Part shown: positions 6,235 through 12,109 of the stretch, piece by piece
Position numbering within the stretch: the stretch's first letter is position 1
How the letters are laid out: each line of letters starts with the position of its first letter
Assembly: GCA_900550585.1 (NCBI GenBank)
Contig: URST01000051.1
Coordinates: forward strand, 1-16,622
Source: an uncultured Eubacteriales bacterium
GTDB lineage: Bacteria > Bacillota > Clostridia > Oscillospirales > Oscillospiraceae
Direction of reading: 5' to 3'
Length of the DNA stretch: 16,622 nt
Made by a program: the position numbers and the translations under genes
Notes under the pieces: model-generated
Database searches by the model: none
What the model was told of the DNA's origin: nothing
What the model saw: only the letters and a program-made list of their open reading frames with translations

Positions 6235-6450
6235 ATGGCTGCTCTTATCACCAAGATCACCACGTTTTTCTCCGGTGTCATGACCATGATCACCGGCGGC
6301 ACCATCGGCTCCGGCGAGTCCGCTGTCACCGTCACCGGCCTGACCGATACCATTGTCGGTTCTGATCTGCTGGTGCTCGGTGTCATTGCCGTCCCGCTGG
6401 TCGGTATCTCTGTGGGCCTGCTGTCTCGCCTGTTCCGTCAGCGCGTGTAA
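6235..6450 (+). CDS. Major coat protein paralog 2 (71 aa)
   Basis: ATG 6235 follows AAAGGAG. The protein starts MAALITKITTFFSGVMTMIT, then has a Gly/Ser/Thr-rich stretch (GGTIGSGESAVTVTG) absent from paralog 1. The span and tail (VGSDLLVLGVIAVPLVGISV, ending SRLFRQRV) are almost identical to paralog 1. It is probably a tandem duplicate of the major coat gene with an insertion that would enlarge the exposed N-terminal part. Which copy makes the bulk of the filament cannot be told from sequence. It is followed directly by a strong terminator. Confidence 0.75.
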   Translation: MAALITKITTFFSGVMTMITGGTIGSGESAVTVTGLTDTIVGSDLLVLGVIAVPLVGISVGLLSRLFRQRV

Positions 6451-6453
6451 AGA

Positions 6454-6493
6454 AAAAAGCGCGGGGGAGTGCGAATGCACCCCCGCGCTTTTT
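6454..6493 (+). terminator. Strong rho-independent terminator after the coat genes
   Basis: A perfect 14-bp stem (AAAAAGCGCGGGGG with CCCCCGCGCTTTTT) encloses a 12-nt loop and ends in a T run. Its position after the coat genes and before zot would keep coat transcripts abundant and assembly-ATPase transcripts low, as in other filamentous phages. Confidence 0.9.
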
Positions 6494-6515
6494 CCCCTAT
6501 ACTTCGGAGGTCGTT

Positions 6516-7157
6516 ATGAATGTTCCCTACTTCGTCAAGTGGTGCTATCACCAGTATTTCTGGCGTTTCGTATACCGCCCTGTCAAACCTTATGATACCG
6601 GTATTTATCTGTATTTTGGCCTTCCTCGCAGCGGTAAATCTACCTACGCTGCAAAACTGGCAAAAAAGGCTCTGGCTTCTGGCCGTGCTGTGTATAGTAA
6701 CTTTCCTATTCGTGGTACTTACCAGATCGTCAAGGATGATATAGGTCGGTATCTTATGGAAGATTGTCTGATCATCATAGATGAAGCTGGCGTTGATTTT
6801 GATAACCGCAAAATGAAGATGACAGATGAACAGATCTATTTCTTCAAAAATCACGGTCACTATCAGGCGGATATCGCTTTCTTCTCTCAGTCTACCGATG
6901 TCGACATCAAGATACGTAAATTGGCTGTCTGTCACTATGAGATAAAGCGCTTTCCCCTCGTGCGTGATCTCTCCTACATCAAGACCATTGGCCGTAAGAT
7001 AGGCATTGACGATCTCACCCATCAGGAAACGGAGATGTTCTACTACGTCCACTTCCTCGCCGGTGGTATCAAGCTCTTTTGGCGCAGACCGTACTATAAG
7101 CTCTTTGATACCCGTTACCGGCATGAGCTTCCCGCTAAGTCTTTCCCGAAATGCTGA
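6516..7157 (+). CDS. Zot/pI-family phage assembly ATPase
   Basis: This 213-aa protein has ATG 6516 after GGAGGT. A Walker A loop GLPRSGKST lies at residues 35-43 and a Walker B strand LIIIDEAG at 85-92. FFSQSTDVDIKIRKLA follows, as in the Zot/gene I family that powers filament extrusion at the inner membrane. It is short: f1 pI is about 350 residues with a membrane span and periplasmic domain after the ATPase, and no clear span is seen here. The stop lies 1 bp from the stop of the convergent transposase. The gene may be naturally short, or its 3' end may have been lost when the transposase gene arrived. Confidence 0.9.
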   Translation: MNVPYFVKWCYHQYFWRFVYRPVKPYDTGIYLYFGLPRSGKSTYAAKLAKKALASGRAVYSNFPIRGTYQIVKDDIGRYLMEDCLIIIDEAGVDFDNRKMKMTDEQIYFFKNHGHYQADIAFFSQSTDVDIKIRKLAVCHYEIKRFPLVRDLSYIKTIGRKIGIDDLTHQETEMFYYVHFLAGGIKLFWRRPYYKLFDTRYRHELPAKSFPKC

Positions 7158-7158
7158 C

Positions 7159-8157
7159 TTATGCCGCTGCTTCGTTCGGCGTCTGCCATTGCAAGATTTT
7201 TCGAGGATAGTTGTTCATCCAGTCCTGGATGGCAGCTATCCTCTTTTTGCTGATCTTGGAGAAGTCCGTCCCCTTGGGAAAGAAACGCCGGATCATGCGG
7301 TTATGGTTCTCCACGCTGCCTTTTTCCCACGCCGCATAGCTGTGACAATACCAGACTTGAAAGCGGCTGCCGCCGTGTATGCTCCGGCATAGCTTTTCGT
7401 ACTCCATGAACTCGCTGCCGTTGTCCGTGGTCAGTGATTTGAAGCGTTGAGAGAAGTCCTTGTGCTGCCGTTCCAGTCGGTCGAATACACCTCGGATGGT
7501 AGCCGCCTTTCTGTTGGGCAGCTTGAATATAAGCTCTTGTCGGCTGTATCTCTCCGTCAGCGTCAGTAGTACCGGCTTCGTCTCGGCCTTGCCGATGATT
7601 AGATCCATCTCCCAGTGTCCGCGCTCAGAGCGCTGTCCTATGTATGCGGGCCGGTTCTCTATGCTGGGCAGCTTCGGGTGTGCGATGCGTTTTTCGGTCT
7701 CGTCCGTCTTCTGCTTCTTCCTGCGCTTGTCCCACAGGTGCTTGTTGGTCAGGGTCAGGAATACGTGCTTGTCAATGTAGCTGTATAGAGTGCTGACGCA
7801 GATTCTGGTCTGAAAGTTGTACCGCCTTGCCGCCGCCAGGGCTGCCGCAGGTGAGTACTTGTCCACGATGATCTTATGTTCGATGTAGGCGGCAAAGGCG
7901 TGGTCGCTGCCGATCTTCAATGGCCGGCCTTTGGCTGTTTGATTGTAGTGGTGTATCTGCTGTCCTTTCTGTGCCGAGTACCGTTTTTCATCCCAGAAGT
8001 CGCAGGTATGCATATAGCTTCCCCGCCGAAGCTCGTAGTAGATCGTCCTCTCACAAAAGCCCAGCTGACGGGCGATCTCCCGCACGGGTATCTTGTTCCG
8101 CCGCATGGCCTCCAGCTGGTGGCGCTCCTGCTCCGTCATGTAGTGCTGCTTTCTCAT
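7159..8157 (-). CDS. IS30-family DDE transposase, probable phage integrase
   Basis: This 332-aa protein has ATG 8157 preceded on the minus strand by GAGGAGG at 8 nt. The N-terminus has an HTH (residues about 7-45, REIARQLGFCERTIYYELRR). The catalytic core has D185 (WEMDLIIG), D245 (TTDNGSEF) and E283 (SVENHNRMIRRFFPKGTD), so all three acidic residues are kept. The D-to-E gap (37 residues) is slightly longer than the 33 usual in IS30. Length fits the family. No inverted repeats are visible beside the gene, and it abuts zot, so it does not look like a separate IS. IS30-type transposases are known from Spiroplasma phage SpV1. With no other recombinase in the element, it is the best candidate for integration. 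Confidence 0.85.
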   Translation of the reverse strand: MRKQHYMTEQERHQLEAMRRNKIPVREIARQLGFCERTIYYELRRGSYMHTCDFWDEKRYSAQKGQQIHHYNQTAKGRPLKIGSDHAFAAYIEHKIIVDKYSPAAALAAARRYNFQTRICVSTLYSYIDKHVFLTLTNKHLWDKRRKKQKTDETEKRIAHPKLPSIENRPAYIGQRSERGHWEMDLIIGKAETKPVLLTLTERYSRQELIFKLPNRKAATIRGVFDRLERQHKDFSQRFKSLTTDNGSEFMEYEKLCRSIHGGSRFQVWYCHSYAAWEKGSVENHNRMIRRFFPKGTDFSKISKKRIAAIQDWMNNYPRKILQWQTPNEAAA

Positions 8158-8233
8158 CTCTTGTTCCTCCTCAATAAGCGTTGTTGGAGTATCGTTATTG
8201 TACCACGTTTCCCATAGTGGGTGGTGGTGTGAG

Positions 8234-8255
8234 CACGGCGCGAGTTCGCGCCGTG
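8234..8255. repeat. Perfect GC-rich palindrome
   Basis: CACGGCGCGA and TCGCGCCGTG form a 10-bp stem with a 2-nt GT centre. There is no T tract, so it is unlikely to be a terminator. It would form a stable DNA hairpin on the single-stranded genome (origin or packaging signal), or serve as an operator upstream of the transposase. Confidence 0.6.
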
Positions 8256-8278
8256 TTGGTTACCGATCCCGCAGCGAT

Positions 8279-8362
8279 AAAAGCCCTGTCAAGGAGTCCG
8301 TGGAATAAATCCAGTGCGCACACTGGTTTTATGCCGCGAAAGCTCCTTTACAGGGCTTTTTC
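8279..8362. other. 84-nt imperfect hairpin, packaging-signal candidate
   Basis: The outer stem is AAAAAGCCCTGT (8279-8290) with ACAGGGCTTTTT (8351-8362). After one mismatch it extends by AAGGAG/CTCCTT. An inner stem CCAGTG/CACTGG (8312-8317, 8322-8327) with a CGCA loop is flanked by ATAAA/TTTAT. Almost the whole segment can fold into one rod. The terminal T run also allows a terminator for plus-strand transcription. Confidence 0.65.
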
Positions 8363-8440
8363 GGTGTGATATAAAACGCTTCCCCTCTCATTGAGGTTTG
8401 ATATTTTTTGTCAATACTGCAAATTCATCTTGACATTTGC

Positions 8441-8456
8441 GTATGATGGGGGAAGA
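8441..8456 (+). repeat. attR-like core, 16-bp direct repeat (right copy)
   Basis: GTATGATGGGGGAAGA, identical to 501-516. To its right AAGGGGG continues into the ribosome site and GTG start of the host GIY-YIG gene. Confidence 0.8.
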
Positions 8457-8471
8457 AAGGGGGCGGCGCCG

Positions 8472-8813
8472 GTGTATTACGTCTATGTGCTGGTGTGCCG
8501 GGACGGCAGTTTGTATACCGGCATGACCAACGATCTGCGCCGCCGCATGGTGCTGCATGCTGCGGGGAAGGGGGCAAAGTATACCCGCGCCCATCCGCCG
8601 CAGGCGCTGGCGGGGCTGTGGGGCTGCGGCGGCAGGACAGAGGCGGCCCGGCTGGAGTACGCCTTCAAGACCCTGACACGGGCGAGAAAGCTGGCGCTGC
8701 TGGCCGCGCCGCAGCAGGTGGGGGAGATGCTGCCGGCGCTGGCGGGATATGACTATGCACCGGTGCGGGACATGACGCTGGAGCGGCTGCTGGAGGAGGG
8801 ATATGATGGTTGA
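8472..8813 (+). CDS. GIY-YIG nuclease-domain protein (UPF0213/YhbQ type)
   Basis: This 113-aa protein starts at GTG 8472, 8 nt after AAGGGGG. The longer frame to ATG 8391 runs back into phage DNA across the att core and is an artefact. The GIY-YIG fold signature is present: YYVYVLVCRDGSLYTGMTND at the N-terminus, then the conserved Arg helix (LRRRMVLH) and GKGAKYTR. Small stand-alone members of this family are common in bacteria; their role in DNA metabolism is poorly defined. It overlaps the next gene by 8 bp. The prophage separates it from its own -35 element (479-484), so its expression may be changed in the lysogen. Confidence 0.85.
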   Translation: MYYVYVLVCRDGSLYTGMTNDLRRRMVLHAAGKGAKYTRAHPPQALAGLWGCGGRTEAARLEYAFKTLTRARKLALLAAPQQVGEMLPALAGYDYAPVRDMTLERLLEEGYDG

Positions 8814-9765
8814 CATAAAGCTATACGCCGCGCCCATGGAGGGGCTGACCACCTGCATCTGGCGCGGGGCCCAGCGGGAGATCTTCGGCGGGGTGGACAA
8901 GTACTTCACGCCGTTCCTGTCCCCCAACGGGAACCTGACGTTCCAGCGGAAGGAGCTGGACGAGGTGACGCAGGGGGAGCGGGACACGGTGCCCCAGCTG
9001 CTGACCAACCGGGGCGAATATTTCGTGTGGGCGGCCCGGGAGCTGTACGCCATGGGATACCGGGAGGTGAACTTCAATCTGGGATGCCCCTCCGGGACCG
9101 TCACCGCCAAGCACAAAGGGGCGGGGCTGCTGACCTATCCGGAGGAGCTGGAGCGGTGTCTGGACGAGATATTCGCGGCGCTGCCGGACATGCGGGTGTC
9201 TGTCAAGACCCGCATCGGGAGGAGCGACCCGGCGGAGTGGCAGCGGCTGCTGGATATCTATGAGAAGTACCCGATCTCGGAGTTGATCGTCCACCCCCGT
9301 GTGCAGAAGGAGTTCTACCGGGGGCCGGTGCACCGGGACGCCTTTGACGCGGCGCTGGCACGGCGGCAGGAGGCGCCGGTGTACAACGGCGACCTGTTCA
9401 CGGCGGCGGATGTGACCGCGTTCTGCCGTGAGTACCCGCAGGTGCAGGCGGTGATGGTGGGCCGGGGGCTTATCGCCGACCCGGCGCTGGGACGGAAGCT
9501 GCGGGGCGGCGGAGCCGCCTCCCGCCAGGAGCTGACGGCGTTCCATCACCGGCTGCTGGCGGACTACCGGCAGCGGCTGTCCGGGGATACGCCGGTGCTG
9601 CACCGGATGCGGGAGCTGTGGAACTGGCTGGGCGGCAGCTTTGACGGCGCGGAGCGGGAGCTGAAGGCCATCCGCAAGGCGAAAACACTGGCGGAGTACC
9701 TGCCGGCGGCGGAGCGTCTGCTGGTGCAGTGTCCGTTGCGGGAGAATGCGGTCGTCGGGACGTGA
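8806..9765 (+). CDS. dus: tRNA-dihydrouridine synthase (Dus family)
   Basis: This protein has 319 aa from ATG 8806, 6 nt after AGGAGG; ATG 8803 is also possible. It is an FMN TIM-barrel enzyme that reduces uridine to dihydrouridine in the tRNA D-loop using NADPH. Family marks are AAPMEGLT at the N-terminus, NFNLGCPSG with catalytic Cys 94, KTRIG, VHPRVQ, YNGDLFTA and VMVGRGLIADP (FMN phosphate loop). Length is normal. Expressed with the upstream GIY-YIG gene (overlap) and ended by a strong terminator. The subgroup (DusB- or DusC-like) cannot be settled by eye. Confidence 0.92.
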   Translation: MVDIKLYAAPMEGLTTCIWRGAQREIFGGVDKYFTPFLSPNGNLTFQRKELDEVTQGERDTVPQLLTNRGEYFVWAARELYAMGYREVNFNLGCPSGTVTAKHKGAGLLTYPEELERCLDEIFAALPDMRVSVKTRIGRSDPAEWQRLLDIYEKYPISELIVHPRVQKEFYRGPVHRDAFDAALARRQEAPVYNGDLFTAADVTAFCREYPQVQAVMVGRGLIADPALGRKLRGGGAASRQELTAFHHRLLADYRQRLSGDTPVLHRMRELWNWLGGSFDGAERELKAIRKAKTLAEYLPAAERLLVQCPLRENAVVGT

Positions 9766-9806
9766 AAAAAGCCCTGTATGTGCTGTGAACACATACAGGG
9801 CTTTTT
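9766..9806. terminator. Bidirectional terminator between dus and the G5/3D gene
   Basis: A perfect 17-bp stem (AAAAAGCCCTGTATGTG and its complement, 7-nt loop) begins right after the dus stop. A runs and T runs on both sides let it work for both convergent genes. Its 12-bp base is identical to the base of the phage hairpin at 8279-8362. Confidence 0.9.
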
Positions 9807-9835
9807 GCGTGCGTAAGGGTGCGGATATCCGGCCG

Positions 9836-11146
9836 TTATGCTTTCTTGTCCAGGATATACACGGTGACGGCGCGGCGGCCCCAGCTGCGGCAGTCCGCAT
9901 AGGTGGGGAACCACAGGTCCACGATGTTGCCCTTGATGGCGCCGCCGCAGTCCAGCGCCGTGCCCATGCCGTAGACGCGGCTGCCGGTGGTGGTCTGGAT
10001 GAACATTTTGGTGTAGTAGGGGATGACGGTGGGGTCCACGGCGATGGTGCCGATGCCCACGCTGGCGCCCACGGCCGTGGTCCAGGCGGCACCGCCGTCG
10101 CCGCCGCTGTAATAGGCGGTGGAGCTGCAGGCCATGACCTTGGAGTAGATCATGGTGTCGCCGGACTTGAAGTAGAGAAGGCCGCCCTCGCCGTCTGCGT
10201 TGGGCACCACGCGGTCAATGGTGTCGTCCCGTGCCACCTCGTAGACCCGGGTGCCGTAGCGGATCAGCTCGGCATGGGAGGTGTCGTGGCTGGCGCCCAC
10301 ATAGCGGGTGGACACCACCTCGCCCCGCACCATCGTGTCCTCATACGTTTCGATGATGTGGCCGGAGACGCCCTTGCGGATGACGACCTCCGTGCCCTTG
10401 TCCATCAGGGGATCGGGGGTGCGCTCCACAGCGTAGTCCGTCTCCACCGTCACGAAATGCTGGTAGGTCAGGGAGCTGCTGATGCGGAGGGACAGCTCGC
10501 TGCCGGTGAGGTCCAGCTCCACCATCTCGTCGCTGCCCAGCCGGATGCCGCAGCGGTCCAGAAAGACCGGCAGGCGCTCGCCCTGAGAGACGGCGGTGAC
10601 GGTGCGGCCGTTGTGTTGGACGGTGACGGTGCGGCCGGGCTGGAGGATATACTGCATGGTGTGGCTGCCGCCCAGACTGCGGCGCAGGGACAGATAGTCC
10701 CGGTCCAGCTCCGCCGTGTCCTGCGACACCACCTGGGGGCCGGAGTCGGTGACCAGGACGCAGATGGCGTCCAGCGTGGGGGCGGCGGGGGTCAGGGAGA
10801 CGCCCACGAAGATGGCCGCCGTCAGGGCGGTCATGGCCGTGAGGCGCACCAGCCAGTTGTCCCGCAGCGCCGCGGCAAAGCCCACCAGCACCGGTGCGTG
10901 GAGTAGGGCGCGGCAGCCCCGGACAAAGCGGGAGCGCAGAAAGTCGTGATACATTTGTTTCTGATCGGTGACCACCGCGTCCCATGTCCATGCCACCCAG
11001 TAGCCCACGGCGTGGACGCCGCGGCGCACAAGGCGCGCAAGACGGTAAGGGGCGTCGTGGATGGCCTGGCACACGGAGACGGGGGTCAGCCGGGGGCGGT
11101 GGTGCCTGGGGGCAACACGCCGGCCTGCAGTTTCGATTCGTTCCAT
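9836..11146 (-). CDS. G5- and 3D-domain cell-wall protein (YabE/RpfB-like)
   Basis: This 436-aa protein starts at ATG 11146. A basic cytoplasmic N-terminus of about 100 residues precedes a membrane span (about 103-119, MTALTAAIFVGVSLTP). A DUF348-like segment (about 165-215), a G5 domain (about 220-285) and a C-terminal 3D domain (about 338-433) follow. The 3D domain keeps the three aspartates of the family (D371 in AVDPTVIPYY, D399 in TALDCGG, D410 in IVDLWFP). Such proteins are exported wall-acting enzymes, with a lytic transglycosylase-type fold in the 3D domain. In Bacillus yabE lies near ksgA, and rsmA/ksgA is also close here. The long basic N-terminus is longer than in YabE. The promoter is at 11247-11275, leaving a leader of about 95 nt. 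Confidence 0.85.
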   Translation of the reverse strand: MERIETAGRRVAPRHHRPRLTPVSVCQAIHDAPYRLARLVRRGVHAVGYWVAWTWDAVVTDQKQMYHDFLRSRFVRGCRALLHAPVLVGFAAALRDNWLVRLTAMTALTAAIFVGVSLTPAAPTLDAICVLVTDSGPQVVSQDTAELDRDYLSLRRSLGGSHTMQYILQPGRTVTVQHNGRTVTAVSQGERLPVFLDRCGIRLGSDEMVELDLTGSELSLRISSSLTYQHFVTVETDYAVERTPDPLMDKGTEVVIRKGVSGHIIETYEDTMVRGEVVSTRYVGASHDTSHAELIRYGTRVYEVARDDTIDRVVPNADGEGGLLYFKSGDTMIYSKVMACSSTAYYSGGDGGAAWTTAVGASVGIGTIAVDPTVIPYYTKMFIQTTTGSRVYGMGTALDCGGAIKGNIVDLWFPTYADCRSWGRRAVTVYILDKKA

Positions 11147-11213
11147 AGTACCTCGCAGTATGGCCGCCCGGCCCGGTTCTTAAACAGGGCGGCGGCATGA
11201 TTTGAAACAATTT

Positions 11214-11227
11214 GTAACTTTTGTTAC
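11214..11227. repeat. Small inverted repeat in the G5/3D gene leader
   Basis: GTAAC-TTTT-GTTAC lies between the promoter and the start of the minus-strand G5/3D gene. It could be an operator or a leader hairpin; too short to say more. Confidence 0.35.
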
Positions 11228-11246
11228 CGATAAGCAATACTCGTGG

Positions 11247-11275
11247 AGTATAGCACCATCCGGTTTTTTTGTCAA
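11247..11275 (-). promoter_or_regulatory. Promoter of the G5/3D gene
   Basis: On the minus strand TTGACA (11270-11275), a 17-bp spacer and TATACT (11247-11252) form a near-consensus promoter. It implies a 5' leader of about 95 nt. Confidence 0.75.
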
Positions 11276-11315
11276 GTTTTACCGCTGTTTTTGACAATTT
11301 GCCCCACTTTTGCCG

Positions 11316-11344
11316 TTGCAGGGCGGTGTTCGGCATGGTATAAT
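11316..11344 (+). promoter_or_regulatory. Promoter of yqeC
   Basis: TTGCAG (11316-11321), 17-bp spacer, TATAAT (11339-11344). It lies 42 bp before the yqeC start. Confidence 0.65.
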
Positions 11345-11386
11345 GGCGCAAAACAGACGGTACAGGGAGCAGAAGGGGGTGCGGAT

Positions 11387-12052
11387 ATGGAACAGCTGTG
11401 GGAGCTGCTGGGCGTTGACCGGGGCGTGACAGCGGTGATGGGCAGCGGCGGCAAGACCAGCCTGCTGTATGAGCTGGCGGAGGAGCTGCGGCCCCAGGGC
11501 ACGGTGCTGCTGGCCACCACCACCCACATCATGAAGCCGGCGCAGTACCCCTTTGCCGGGACGGCGGAGGAGCTGGCGGCGGCGCTGGCCGCCTATGGCG
11601 CGGCCTGCGCCGGCAGCTATACGCCGGAGGGGAAGCTGACGGCTCCGGCCTTCGGAGGCTGGCAGCAGGCGGCGGACTTCGTACTGGTGGAGGCGGACGG
11701 CTCCAAGCGTTTGCCCGCCAAGGCCCACGAGACATGGGAGCCGGTGCTGCCGCCGGAGCGGACGCGCACCATCTGCGTGCTGGGCGCCTCTGCCTTTGGA
11801 CAGCCCATCCGGCAGGCGGCCCACCGGCCGGCCATCTACGCACGGCTGGCGGGGGCACCGTGGTCAGCGGCCATCACACCGGAGATGGCGGCGCGGGTCA
11901 TCTGCGCCGAGGGACTGTGCGATATAATTTATGTAAACCAAGTGGATGGTATGGAGCTGACGCCGCCGTGGGCGGCGGCTTTTGCCGGGGAATCCGATGT
12001 ACCCGTTGTCATCGGGTCGTTACAGGCGCGGCGGTGGCGGCGGCTGGTGTAA
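11387..12052 (+). CDS. yqeC: YqeC-like selenium-hydroxylase accessory protein
   Basis: This 221-aa protein has ATG 11387 after AAGGGGGT and a promoter just upstream; the open frame back to 11243 has no start signals. A phosphate-binding loop GSGGKTSLLYELAEEL lies near residues 22-37, followed by VLLATTTHIMKP, FVLVEADGSKRLPAKAHETW and a C-terminal DIIYVNQVDG. This matches the YqeC family, predicted NTP-binding proteins linked to maturation of selenium-dependent molybdenum hydroxylases. Such genes often sit beside yqeB, selD or xdh-type genes, but none is visible here. Ends at a perfect 23-bp stem terminator. Confidence 0.8.
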   Translation: MEQLWELLGVDRGVTAVMGSGGKTSLLYELAEELRPQGTVLLATTTHIMKPAQYPFAGTAEELAAALAAYGAACAGSYTPEGKLTAPAFGGWQQAADFVLVEADGSKRLPAKAHETWEPVLPPERTRTICVLGASAFGQPIRQAAHRPAIYARLAGAPWSAAITPEMAARVICAEGLCDIIYVNQVDGMELTPPWAAAFAGESDVPVVIGSLQARRWRRLV

Positions 12053-12055
12053 ATG

Positions 12056-12104
12056 CATAACAAAACAGGAGGTGTGCCGCGGGCACACCTCCTGTTTTGT
12101 TATG
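12056..12104. terminator. Perfect 23-bp-stem bidirectional terminator
   Basis: The arms 12056-12078 and 12082-12104 are exact reverse complements around a 3-nt GCG loop. The stem centre is GGTGTGCC/GGCACACC, flanked by AACAAAACAG/CTGTTTTGTT. It lies between the convergent yqeC and rsmA stops and can end both transcripts. Confidence 0.85.
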
Positions 12105-12109
12105 TGAAC

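Larger units (their letters stand above)
8158..8440. other. Phage intergenic region (likely origin/packaging)
   Basis: No gene is supported here. It contains the transposase ribosome site, a possible -10 (TACAAT on the minus strand, 8197-8202, without a good -35), a perfect palindrome (8234-8255), a large imperfect hairpin (8279-8362) and an AT-rich end next to the att core. In the circular phage it joins 517-606, giving about 370 bp of non-coding DNA. This is where filamentous phages keep their origins and packaging signal. Assigning each element is inference. Confidence 0.55.
501..8456. mobile_element. Inovirus-type (filamentous phage) prophage, about 7.94 kb
   Basis: The element is bounded by identical 16-bp sequences (501-516, 8441-8456), which puts the circular phage genome at 7,940 bp. 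It holds the hallmark set of filamentous phages: a small ssDNA-binding-like protein, an HUH rolling-circle initiator and many 40-70 aa single-span membrane proteins. It also holds a large secreted adsorption-like protein, tandem small coat proteins and a Zot/pI ATPase. An intergenic region with long hairpins completes it. Its base composition is lower in GC than both flanks. No tail, capsid, terminase or lysis genes are present. The only recombinase-like gene is an IS30-family transposase. All major modules look intact, so the phage could be active, though this is not shown by sequence alone. Confidence 0.9.

Noticed and set aside
7159..8157. A separate IS30 insertion sequence inserted into the prophage
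   Set aside because: Only 1 bp separates its stop from the zot stop and no terminal inverted repeats are seen, so a resident phage gene is more likely; not fully excluded because zot might have been trimmed.
8428..8436. TCTTGACAT near attR as the rolling-circle nick site
   Set aside because: It resembles the CTTGATA-type nick sites of some plasmids, but there is no hairpin at the right place and no independent support.
8430..8447. TTGACA followed by TATGAT as a promoter at attR
   Set aside because: The spacer is only 6 bp, far from the 16-18 bp needed.
9746..10906. 386-codon plus-strand frame opposite the G5/3D gene, and a 423-codon minus-strand frame at 8821-10092
   Set aside because: Both are GC-rich shadow frames with low-complexity composition lying over well-supported genes (G5/3D protein and dus).
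11291..11344. TTGACA at 11291 as the -35 of yqeC
   Set aside because: It lies 42 bp from the TATAAT; TTGCAG at 11316 has the right 17-bp spacing.
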